A DNA stretch of 64,000 nt, taken from Malania oleifera (lineage: Eukaryota > Streptophyta > Magnoliopsida > Santalales > Ximeniaceae). Below the pieces are notes generated by a model. That model ran no database searches. It saw nothing but the letters and a program-made list of their open reading frames with translations, and had not been told where the DNA came from. Below are positions 48,631 through 59,049 of the stretch, one piece after another (position 1 is the stretch's first letter; the number at the start of each line of letters is the position of its first letter). The stretch covers positions 13,051,936-13,115,935 of the forward strand of contig NC_080422.1 in assembly GCF_029873635.1 (NCBI RefSeq). The letters are read 5' to 3'. The position numbers were made by a program, and so were the translations under genes.

Positions 48631-50860
48631 AACAGAAAAGCAAGACCCACGAGGTCTGCACATGGATATTCTCTTCTTTATTGTAGATGGCAGAAGTTCA
48701 GAGTCTCTTCCCCCGGCCTTCTGCATTTGTAAATTGTGAACACCTTTATTGTGGTCACTGAAAGGTCCCATGTCTTTGTGATCTGGCCGGAGCGTGTAGG
48801 ACACGCGCCGCAGGGGTCGGATTCTTTGTAGCTCCTCTCAAAACAGGCGTTAACCCCCCAACATGGTCTTCAGAGGCCTTCACAATAAACTAATAAATGA
48901 GATTTGTCCAAGATACTGATCTTTAATTAAAAGTGAGTGATGACTTCTGCTTATTATTATTATTATTATTAGTTATTAATATTGTTATTAATAAGTCCAC
49001 ATTAAAGTGAATTAAGAGAAAGCCTCTCTTGAAAATGCTGGACTATGGGATCTACTTATTTCATTAATTAATGCCATGCGCTTGGAGTTTTCCTGGTTTC
49101 TTCTTCATTTGTTTACTAGACCCTTCATACAAATAATAATGCTAGACTTTGTTTTCTTACTGCATTTTGTCAACTGTAAAATCAGTGAATTAATCATTTT
49201 TTCTGTAATGAAAACTCATCACAAGCAATTTGAATTGGGCTTAAAAAAAATAATTTTTGAAGAAACCTGTTCTTGCCAATGGATTAATTGAAATAAATGA
49301 CCCTAAATATTAACTGTTTATAGGGTATGACCCTCCTCTGGCTGACAGCCATGCTTCCCCAAGCAAGGCCGCCTCCATGCAACCAATTAGCCACTAACTG
49401 CGAGTCCCCGACATCTGCCCAATTTGGTCTTCTAGTTTCTTCATTTGCTCTCATGTCCATTGGAGCTGGTGGGATTAGGGCATGTTCTTTAGCATTTGGT
49501 GCAGAACAGTTGGATAAAAGTGAGAACCCAAAAAATGAGAGGGTCTTGGAGACCTTCTTCCGCTGGTACTATGCTTCTACAGCTCTTCCTACTCTGGTTG
49601 CTTTGACGGGCATCGTTTATATTCAAGATCACATGGGATGGAAAGTGGGTTTTGGAGTTCCAGCAGTTCTCATGTTTTTATCGGCCTTCCTTTTCTTCCT
49701 GGGTTCTCCACTTTATATTAAGCACAAACCCAACACAAGTTTGTTCACTGGCTTTGCCCGAGTACTCGTTGTTGCTTACAAGAACAGAAAACTTGCATTC
49801 CCACCTTCAAACTCGGATGGGTGGTACTACCATGACAAGGACTCAAAGCTTGTTGTGCCAACTGATAAACTAAGGTACCATTTGATTGAAATCATTTTCA
49901 TTGCCTTCTTGGTCAATTTAAAGTTCATGCAGGAATGTTCATTGAGTTCCTTTTCAATTTCTGCTCAGGTTTTTAAATAAAGCTTGCATAATTAGAAGTC
50001 CTGAAAAAGACATAGACCCAGATGGATTAGCCTCAAATCCATGGAGACTCTGCACTGTAGAGCAAGTAGAAGAGCTCAAAGCACTCATCAAGGTCATTCC
50101 ACTGTGGTCAACTGGGATCATGATGTCAATAAACACAACTCAAAGACTATTTTTCTTAGTGCAAGCTAATTCTATGGATAGACACATCACTTCAAACTTC
50201 CAAATTCCTGCAGGTTCATTTGGAATGTTTTCAATCATTGCTTTAGCAATATGGATTGCTATCTACGATCGTGTGTTCCTTCCCTTGGCATCAAAACTCA
50301 GAGGAAAACCTGTGCGGCTTAGCACAAAAAAAAGAATGGGAATTGGGCTATTTTTTTCTTGCATGGCCATGATAGTTTCAGGCCTTGTTGAGCATATTCG
50401 CCGGAGAAGAGCAATTCATGAAGGATTTCTGAATAATCCTCATGGAGTAGTGGGTATGTCGGCTATGTGGCTCGTACCACAGTATTGCTTGAATGGTCTA
50501 GCTGAAACTTTTAATGCGATAAGCCAGACAGAATTCTACTATTCGGAGTTTCCCAAGAGTATGTCCAGCATTGCTTCATCTCTTTACGGATTGGGAGTGG
50601 CTGTGGCAAATCTGCTGGCCAGTGTCTTACTGAGCACAGTGGATAATGCTACAAAAAGAGGAGGAAAGGAGAGTTGGGTTTCAAGTAATATCAACAGGGG
50701 TCATTATGAAAATTACTATTGGCTTCTTGCCATAATGACCTTCATTAATTTAGTATATTTCCTTCTCTGCAGTTGGGCCTATGGACCTTGTGTTGAACAA
50801 GGCACAAAGACTGGAGATGAGGGAAGAGATTTTAAGCAGGAAGAGGAGCTTTTTGAGTAG
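47645..50860 (+). CDS. NRT1/PTR family (NPF1-type) transporter, intact, four exons
   Basis: Exons 47645-48158, 48272-48489, 49324-49874 and 49969-50860 have GT-AG introns and keep frame, giving 724 residues. Proton-coupled NPF (POT) carriers move nitrate, peptides or hormones across membranes; the sequence resembles the NPF1.1/1.2 group, known in Arabidopsis as low-affinity nitrate carriers of the phloem. Visible features: ExxEK (EVFEK, residues 174-178) in the first membrane segment, FLSDSYLGRF after it, the PTR-signature region ETFFRWYYASTALP and GWKVGFGVPA, the PDGLASNPWRLCTVEQVEELK loop region at the start of exon 4, and EFYYSEFPKSMSSIASSL late. The N terminus is enlarged by 11 copies of a 13-residue unit; with one unit it would be 594 residues, the usual size. 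The C terminus is shorter than that of copy 1. The substrate is not predictable. Confidence 0.93.
47672..48100 (+). repeat. 39-bp coding minisatellite, 11 units, in transporter exon 1
   Basis: The stretch is exactly 429 bp, eleven 39-bp units, each encoding LEMEISSDQSINE or a close variant (D/Y alternation at one position, one N for S, one K for M). It covers residues 10-152 of the transporter. Copy 1 has a single unit in the same place. The unit length keeps the reading frame, and the encoded segment is acidic and predicted to lie on the cytosolic N-terminal side before the first membrane segment. Confidence 0.97.
48540..48626. repeat. TA then GA dinucleotide microsatellite in intron 2
   Basis: A TA run (about 48540-48571) passes into a GA run (48572-48626) shortly after the intron 2 donor site. 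In copy 1 only a short GA remnant remains (38583-38600), right at a rearrangement breakpoint. Confidence 0.9.
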
Positions 50861-51365
50861 CTCAGGAAGGAACAGAAACATTTGCAAGTTGGTTGGACAA
50901 AGCACCAAAAAGGGAAAATAGAAAGACACAAACAACAAATACCTTTTTTAGCTTTTCTCCGCGGGCCCATCTCTCTCTCTCTCTCCATGATTTACAGTTG
51001 TATAACGGGCCCCTACAAAATTTCTTTCATTTCATTTAGTATAATATGTACACACGCACACAACAAAACTCTTGGACCATGTTAGTTCACCCTCTCATTT
51101 CTTTAAAATATAAATAAATATATTATGGAATATCTTGAAATCATTGGTTTAAAACCATTCACACTATTCATTTGCCTATTCTTAAGTTTAAAATTTATTC
51201 CATGTACTGGTTGGTGACGTTGTTGCCTTGACATATAAACATTTCTCATAGAAACAATTTGTATCTTATTTTAAAATAAGGAGCTTGTATATTTCTACTA
51301 TATCATTTAACTAATTATGCATTTATTTTTAAAACATAATTATAAACATTCAGGATATATTTCTA
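50861..51365. repeat. 3' flank of transporter copy 2 (matches 41858-42240)
   Basis: The match to copy 1's distal 3' flank starts about 10 bp after the stop codon. About 100 bp (50920-51020, including a CT run) are extra here. Relative to copy 1, a stretch equal to the last coding 30 codons plus about 1.85 kb of 3' sequence is missing, so a deletion ending the C terminus early in copy 2 is inferred. Confidence 0.75.
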
Positions 51366-52477
51366 TTAATCTGATTTTTTTTTTTAAAGAATTCCATTAT
51401 TCTATTTTAATACGCAGTTGCAACTTCTAATTCTTTTCCTTCGCTCTATTTTTTTTAACTTGCGTTATTTTATTTGAATATTTTGACCTTCGGAACATAA
51501 AATTAGGGTCATGAAGTTGAATTTGTGTGAATTTAAGTAAAAACTTATTACCAAAATTTTTTAATTTTATTTCAAATCCACACAAATCCAATTATGCTTC
51601 CAAACATTACCAAAGTTTAATTTAAATTCATAATCAAACACTTAATCTAATTAGATCCAATTCATCCCCCTCTGAGTTGATTTGAAACGATAACCTCCCC
51701 CTCTGCATTAAACGTATTAAACTTTAAGAAACTATCAACATTATACTGATTTTTTTTTTAGTTAAGAATAAAAGGCAATATTAACACATCTAATATTAAT
51801 CAGAGACAGCACTTTAATTATCCACAAAAGTTTGTGTTTTTTAACCAAGTGGTTGTCACTAACAGTAGTGTGTTTCAACATGAATTTTCAACAGTAGTTT
51901 TAACTAGCCAACAAATATATATATTACTTAATAGTTTTTAACTTCACTGCAGTATTACAAGTGGGACAGAGTCCATGCCATATCCATTGGGCAAGCAAAC
52001 ATGAAAAAGTCACGTGAAACATACACTAACTCGTGGCTATTAGGGTTTTGGATTTAGATTTATATCAAATTTGAATAAAATGGAATATAAATTTGTATTA
52101 AAATTTGTCTACATCCACTCAAACTAAATCTAAAATCTGAAATTCATACTCCCAAATACAACATGAGGAAAGAAATATGTGTAAGTTGCCAAGGATACCA
52201 CAATTTACGTCTTAAGCCATGTTTTATTCAAATGTTCACAATGGAAAAGGGATTAAATATTCGACACATCTAAGATATACAATTCAACTTTCAGGATCCT
52301 CCCCCACAATTTAAATGTTTGATTTCCTTCCAGCTAAACTAATATCTGGCTTAAGATAGTTTGAACTGTCTTACGAGATTTAACAACAAAAAATGGCACA
52401 ATGGCACAATTGAAGAGTGCTAGAAGAAGAGACACATTTCCAAGTTATTAAAGTATGGACATTCTTGCAAAAGCAAG
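51366..52477. other. Intergenic region between two convergent genes
   Basis: Mostly A+T-rich DNA. The part 51505-51610 has an imperfect inverted repeat (gaatttgtgtgaattt against aaatccacacaaatcc), and 52040-52165 is weakly palindromic; either may be an eroded MITE. The right end should contain the 3' untranslated region of the minus-strand ligase gene. No other gene was seen. Confidence 0.45.
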
Positions 52478-53873
52478 TCAATGCCCTCCAGCAGCAAGCT
52501 TTTTCTTCAACTCCTTTTTATTGACCTGAAATTAGACATGACACACCCTTATGAGATAACATTCCAATGAGACAACCTACACGGAGATAGACCAATTAAG
52601 GGTAAGAAAATAAAACAACTCTCCTCTTGCTGAACAAAAACACAGTTAAATAGCTTACCTTTCCCATAGCATTCCGAGGCAGTGCGTCCCACAGGAACAA
52701 TTGAGTTGGTAGCTAAGAAGATAAGAAGTTAAATTTGTATACTAGCTGAAATGAATGCTCAAATATAACTACAACTATTATCCAAAACATTCCATATTAT
52801 AGTATGGATAAATCCAATCATTGACATCTAGCATAAAGTTGAGTATTCTAGAAGCCTAGGTAAAAGGGAAATATATAAGAGAAAAATCAACATAATGTCA
52901 GATAAATGGGCCAAACAGAGCAGCTGGTTAAAAATATTTTAGAAAGGAACAGTTGGTTCACATCATGTGCTATGAAAGCTATTAGAAAGAGAGAAAAATA
53001 AAAGACGGGCATTTCTTCAGAAGGCTTAGATCAATGAAACAGCAGCTTACAACACATGGAATCAAAATTTGATAAAGAAGAAGAAAAAAGTAAGAAGCTT
53101 TAGAAGTCCCGGATATTGGGCAGGGCAGTTTCAATAAAGAACTTGGGGAAAAACTAATGTTTTTTTTCCCCGCTTTGTGTGTATGAAAAGTGGGGAGGGT
53201 GCCAAATAAACTAGTTCTCACAGCCAAATGGCTTGGGCCTTCCATTGCAAAACATTAACTGCTTGAAAAGTGGTTTGTTTTGAGTCCATATATGGCTGCA
53301 ATAAGTTGTTTTGGAAGTCCGAAACCATGTCAGCCTCGTTGTCTACGGCTGATTAGTCAGACTTTTAAAACAACTCCACCAGATGGTTTTCATTTCAGAA
53401 TTTCATTTATACGGAAATTATAAAGAGCAAGGAGCATGATTTGATATGAATATTCAAAAGAAGCTCTTCCAATAAAATGGAAAAGGAAATAAACAAGCAT
53501 GTAGCAATACCTTGTAAGGGGCAAGTTTATCTTTAGCCCAAGTGCAAAGTTCTACCAAACTTATAGCAGGCTTCAACTCTTGTGCTCGTCTCTCCTTTAC
53601 ATTAAGTTCTGGCACAATTATTGCAGAAACAGCTTCACCATAGTCCTTGTCCGGTAAGCCCAAGACACAGCACTCCGACACAGCAGGATGCTATAGGAAA
53701 TAGGATGGTTTAATTGTCAACATTTTCTTCATTGCTACAAAAGAACATTTATCATGAACCAAGCACTGCTTTGTAGAACAAGAATAAACTGAACAATACC
53801 TCTAAAAGAGTTGCTTCAATTTCTAAAGCAGATAACTTGTATCCACCAACCTTCATAATATCAGCACTTGTAC
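52478..53873 (-). CDS. AAE13: Malonyl-CoA synthetase (AAE13-type), last four exons only
   Basis: Minus-strand exons 53800-53873, 53511-53690, 52659-52712 and 52478-52525 join in frame with GT-AG introns and end in TGA after LKKKLAAGGH. They encode the C-terminal subdomain of an ANL-superfamily acyl-adenylating enzyme: SADIMKVGGYKLSALEIEATLLE (adenylation motif A8 and hinge; 20-residue limit met by splitting: ADIMKVGGYKL, SALEIEATLLE), HPAVSECCVLGLPDKDYGEA, the CTWAKDKLAPYK block and PRNAMGK with the catalytic lysine. The closest known family is plant AAE13, which makes malonyl-CoA from malonate, CoA and ATP in cytosol and mitochondria. The first exon here starts mid-codon, so upstream exons must exist. 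None was seen to 55950, beyond which retroelements lie. Confidence 0.85.
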
Positions 53874-54901
53874 CTGATCGGTAGAATCAAACGATTAAGA
53901 AGCTTCATTCAGATATGATCACTCATATATATTGATTATTTGGTTGTATGAATAAATTCTGCTCCATGCACATTCACCAATAATATGAACCAGATCAACT
54001 ATTAGTGCTGAAGCCAGTCAAAAAGGCAATAATCATATATGGAATTGAAAAGATACAAAATTTATTCACTTACAAGAGCACATACCCAAAAGATTACAAG
54101 TGTATTAGAAAAAAAGAAAAGAAAAAGAATATCTTGTGATATGTTAGTTCTTATGAAGCGAGGACATATATATATATATATATATTTATTTATTTATTTA
54201 TGCTAATAACATTTTTTTATCCAAATATGGACCATTTAAAAAGTAAATAAAAACAGTATTCAAGCATCATTGAATCTGCATCAAATGTTCATAAATACAG
54301 TTCTTTTTTTTTTTCAGAGTCTTCGTTTATTGATGCAAGTTTTTTTGGGTGATGTGATCAATGCAAGTTAGAACTTACAAGTTCATTAATGCATAAAAAA
54401 ATGTCTGCAGTAAAATTTAAGAAATCTCTCAAATTTTCATAATGACAACTAGGCCACCAAGATTTTAACTTTTTCCCCCCTTAACGTTAGATTTTCCATG
54501 TCCAACATGTCCAGAAATTATTTATAAAAAAGAGGAAGAGGGGGAGGGGGAGGGGGAGGGGTGGTGGGGAGGAAGGGGGGACAGCATGCTATAGAAGCGC
54601 TTGACACATATCAGAGGTGTTTTAGTGTATGAGAGGTGTGGGACGCTGATGCTTCAAGGTTCATGCCCTGCCATAAAGCAAGGATAGTCCAAAGCCACAA
54701 AAACAAAACCCTCCTTCATATGTGCCTCCTATAACTTATATATAAAATTACTTGTCAAGAATTTATGGGGAAATTCCAATAAAAAACATGCTTCAACAAC
54801 TTGACAAAGTTTAGAATAGCTAGCAGATAATTGGAAATTGACGGTCCAAATACAATTAATCAGCTCAGGAGGTCAATAGAGCATAAAGCAAAAATTAAAC
54901 C
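53874..54901. other. Presumed intron of the AAE13-type gene
   Basis: No exon was recognised. The stretch has an AT run then a TTTA run (54170-54200), a T-rich tract (54303-54316) and a polypurine patch of gggga-like units (54535-54582). It continues from an acceptor site at 53874 on the minus strand. Confidence 0.5.
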
Positions 54902-55539
54902 CAATGTTTTAAAAGGCACAGGCGTAAGGCAAGGCGTTTTAACCCTCAAGAGGCGAGATGAGAGCCTTAAGCGTTGAGCGTAAGCCTTCTAAGAATTTTA
55001 TTTTTAGATAACAACATGTAAACAAGTTACATATATGCTAGAAAGAAATTAAGAAACTCACAAATAATGTTAAAAAGGGGAAAATTTTCAAAAGTATAAT
55101 GTTAAAAAAACAATCAAATATAGTTTGCAAGCTACTAGTTGTCCATTCAAAAATGGCTAACTTGAATTTATTACATAAAACATGACAAGAGATAGCCATA
55201 CAAAGTTCAAATTGTTTTTAGATCTTAGATACAACTCTCGATTATTTTGGAAACATTGATGTTCAAGACTTTTAGAATCAACACAAATTATGGCATCTCT
55301 TTTTATATAAACATGGAGTTCAACATTTCTAGCTAAATCTAACTTAAGAATCAGTGAATCACACACCCAAAATGCATAAGCCTCAACTAAAAAGGCGCAA
55401 AAGGTGTGCCTTTTGTACAAATACGTAAGTCTTAGCGTCTAACATGTTGGCCTTTTGGAATTTGGCACTTTAGATTGAGCCTCAAAACATTTTAGGCTTG
55501 TCCTTGAGGCAAGCCTCAATTGAGCCTTTTAAAACATTG
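54902..55539. mobile_element. hAT-like non-autonomous element
   Basis: Terminal inverted repeats caatgttttaaaaggc and its exact complement gccttttaaaacattg bound 638 bp. The flanking 8-bp sequences attaaacc and atcaaacc agree at seven positions, the hAT duplication size, and the CAATG start fits hAT ends. Subterminal gcgtaaggc/gaggc-type motifs are repeated near both ends. No transposase frame was recognised. It lies in presumed intron sequence. Confidence 0.82.
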
Positions 55540-55959
55540 ATCAAACCCATAAAGGGGAGCCAGTGAGTGGTCCAAGAATTACATGAACACTATTTCAAAT
55601 ATGAAAGTATGTTATGTGTGTGTGTATTTGGAAAATATAAATTTAGAGCACGACTTCAAACATTTCAAGTTACAGATTTCAAAATACCAAGACCAATTGC
55701 AGCTTCTTTTTTTTTTTTGGATAGCAAAAGAAATTCATTAATAGGAAGAGAATTTATAAGGGGGGAGAGTAAGACATCTCACAAAAATATCTGGGACAAA
55801 CCAGAAAAAAAAAAACAAAACAAAAAAAAAAAAACATAAATAAATCCAACCAATTCTTTCAATCCCTACGCAAGTCCTAAAAGCTAGCTTCCCTAAAAAT
55901 TCCAAACCCGATTCACCATAAAGAATGTTGAGCAATTAGGTAAAATGGAAGACCTAAGC
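55540..55959. other. Presumed intron remainder, nothing recognised
   Basis: There is a GT run near 55617-55624, an A-rich tract (55805-55835) and otherwise unremarkable sequence. No exon of the ligase gene was found. Confidence 0.4.
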
Positions 55960-57247
55960 TCACTGATAGGTCTCTCCCTATGTAAGTACAATAGGAATGA
56001 CCACAATACCCTTACTAACTCACATATTACTAACAAAACTTTAACACATAATAATAATGCTAAAAGACTATATAACCATTGACAGTACCCTTCAAGTTGG
56101 ACAAAGATACAATACCCGGTTGTGGATCTTCGATCAAAAGGTGATTCGGCTCAATCTGCATCTGTAAATCCTTGAATATGAGTGTGCCCCGACCCTAATA
56201 TAAGAGACCTTGCCTTGGTGCACCTTTGAGATATCTCAAAATGTGAATTACTGCACCCCGGTGACTTGTTCTCGGGGAATCAAGAGAAAAACTCACAGCA
56301 CTTGTTGCGAAGGATATATCTGGTCAAGTGACTATGAGATAATTCAACTTTCCAACAAGTCTCCGGTACCAACCTGGGTTAGGCAACAAATCATCCATAT
56401 CTGGCATTATCTTACTATTGGGATCCCTCGGTGTATTAACAAGTTTGGATCCCAACAACCCCGTCTTATCTAAAAAATCAAGAACATACTTCCTCTATGA
56501 TAAGATAGTTCCCATAAAAGATCTCAATACTTCGATACTTCTATACCCAAGAAGTACTTCAATAAGCAAAATATTGTCCGATAGAGTATGACGATAAAAT
56601 ACAGAGTGATCTATTGCGCACCGATGAAGATCAAACTCAAGTACTACAATAATCTAACGGCCAAACCATGCTCTTGGAGATTGTTTTAATCAATTAATCC
56701 ACGCAATGATTTCTTGAGCCCACATACTAAGCCCGACTCCCTCTGAGCAACAAACATAGGAGGCTGCTCCATATATACCTCCTCATGAAGATCACCATGT
56801 AGGAAAGCATTCTTCACATCTAATTGATGTAGAGGCCAATGACAAGTGGTTGCTAAAGAAATGAACAAACATATTAACTTTCAAATTGTACATCCAGCAA
56901 CAACCAACCACAGACTTGTCAGGAGGAAGAGGTACCAAATCCTAGGTATCATTAGAATGTAGTGCACGCATCTCTTCAACCATTGTCGTCCTCCAACCAG
57001 AATGCGATAGGGCTTCGGAAATATATCTTGGAAGAGCAACAAAAGACAGAGCACTAACAAAACAATAATAAGAGGATGATAAGAAAACATAACAAACAAA
57101 ATTAGAGATCAGATGTTGGGTACAAGTGCATTTATCTTTTCGAACAGCTATTGTAGGATCAACATCATGACAAATAAGATCATCCAACGAGGGAACTAGA
57201 GGTACAATAGTAGAAATTGGAGGAGGCACTTTCTCCTTGAGTCACCG
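55960..57247 (-). mobile_element. Copia fragment: reverse transcriptase and RNase H start
   Basis: Minus-strand text includes RYISEALSHSGWRTTMVEEM (about 56970-57030), the RT block WPLHQLDVKNAFLHGDLHEE (about 56780-56850), YMEQPP and a LKKSL block, with more distal RT sequence towards 56100. Neither LTR is attached. The right edge is joined to a chromovirus LTR end at 57248. It is broken in several places. Confidence 0.78.
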
Positions 57248-57809
57248 TGTTGTAGTATTTGTTTTTGGATTGTTATATAGAACTCTGGTATTTATTTGAG
57301 GTTATTTATTTATGTTCCATTACGAGCATATTAATTATGGTATCAGATACAGGTGATTGGAACACGTGGCATCCGGGCCCCACTTGGCGGGTTTCGGGGC
57401 GTCACATTGTGGTATAAGAGCATTAGGTTTTAGATTCTGCAGACTTTAAGATTGATTAATACCAAAGTATAGGTACGAATAAGAATAAGAATAGGAATGG
57501 GTAGATTAGGATGTTGATAGGAGATTTTGAGTTTTGATTCGTAGCTTAGAGGCAAAAATCCCTTGATGAACTTTTGTGAGTTTCTAAATCAGGCCAGTTT
57601 CAGAAAACCACAGCAAATCCGTTGACGGTGATGTTTCTGAGCAGATAGACTAGAACTCAGAATTCGAACTTGAGAGTTAGGTTGATTTGAGGATAAACTA
57701 GTTGTTTGATGTTTTAATTGAGGATTTAAATGTTAAACTAATTCGTTGTTCTATAACTGTATTTAATGTGATATGAAGGTTCTAAATTGGCTTTTGTCCT
57801 GTCTATAGG

Positions 57810-58795
57810 ATGGATTCCAGGGGAAAGGACGTTGATGCTAGAGAGGAGAATGATGTAGGAGCCACTAGTGTGGGAGAGATTGATACCTCCACTCTACTGC
57901 GGGGTTTAGCTCGGCAGGTTCGGGAAGAAATTAGGTGAGACTTTGAAGGACAGAACTGCCCACCTGTGAACCAAGGCTGTTCGATTGACCAATTTACTCG
58001 CTTGAAACCTTCTGCATTTGCGGGCAATGTTGACCCACTTGTAGCGGAGAGCTGGGTACAAGAAATGGAGAAAATGTTGGCAGTGTTATCTTGCACTGAG
58101 GCACAGAAGGTTCTCTTTGCTACCTTTAAGCTAACAAGGGAGGCCGAATGCTAGTGGCAAGCAGTAAAGCTATTAGAGGAACAGCGGGCAGTACCCACAG
58201 ATATGACTTGGAGTCGATTTAAGGAACTTTTCTATGATCGGTATTTCCCTACCACCACCAGGGCTGCGAAGGCAGAGGAATTTTTTCACCTGAATCAAGG
58301 GCAACTTACTGTGCAGCAATACGCTGCGAAGTTCATGGAGCTCTCTCGTTTTGCACCTTTTATGGTTCCAGATAAGTTCCAGAAGGCGAGGTGGTTTGAG
58401 AGGGGATTGAAACCGAGAATTCACAAGCAAGTGGCAGTTCTGAAGGTACAAAACTTTTCAGAACTGGTGGATAGAGCCACCGTGGTAGAATTGAGTTTGC
58501 AGAGGAGTGCAGAGATGACGGAGTAGAGGAAGAGGCCTATGCCTCCCAGTTTTTTTGATGATGCCAGACAGGGCTCGTGGAAGAGGGACAAATATGTTGG
58601 GGGACAGAGATCTGATAGAGGTAATCAAGGACGTAAGAGCGATTCGTCACCTCCCTATTGTGCTCGTTGTAAGTTGAGGCTTTGGGGAGAATGCCTAGCC
58701 AAGAACATTAAGTGCTATCGGTGCGGAAAATACGGCCACATGGCCCGAGATTGTCGGGGACTGCCGAACAATGCACTTGCTCCTGATCAACACTA
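57810..58795 (+). pseudogene. Chromovirus gag (fossil)
   Basis: The plus strand gives the retrotransposon Gag core (ESWVQEMEKMLAVLSC, KLTREAECYWQAV-like, [33 protein letters not shown]) and a CCHC knuckle CYRCGKYGHMARDC (about 58710-58755). It is the same type as the gag at 27191-28183, but on the other strand and diverged from it. Confidence 0.85.
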
Positions 58796-59049
58796 GAGGA
58801 ATGAGCTACTGCCTCGTGGTGGTCCAACGCGTGTGTATACCATGGTTCCGGCTGATAGAGATATTGCTCGTGGTGCAGGAGCAGGTATGATTTTATATTA
58901 AAGATTGATTTGATTTTAGATTCATATGCTTACTTAGAATTGTGGAGTATATTGAATTTGTGGTGTAATGATGATTAGGTAATTTTAGAATTTTGTAAAA
59001 AGATTGATTAGCGAATTTCGAGAACGAAATTCTTTTAAGGAGGGGAGAA

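Noticed and set aside
53454-53681. Stand-alone 75-residue protein
   Set aside because: Most of it is an AAE13-type exon; the last residues are intron read-through past the donor site at 53510.
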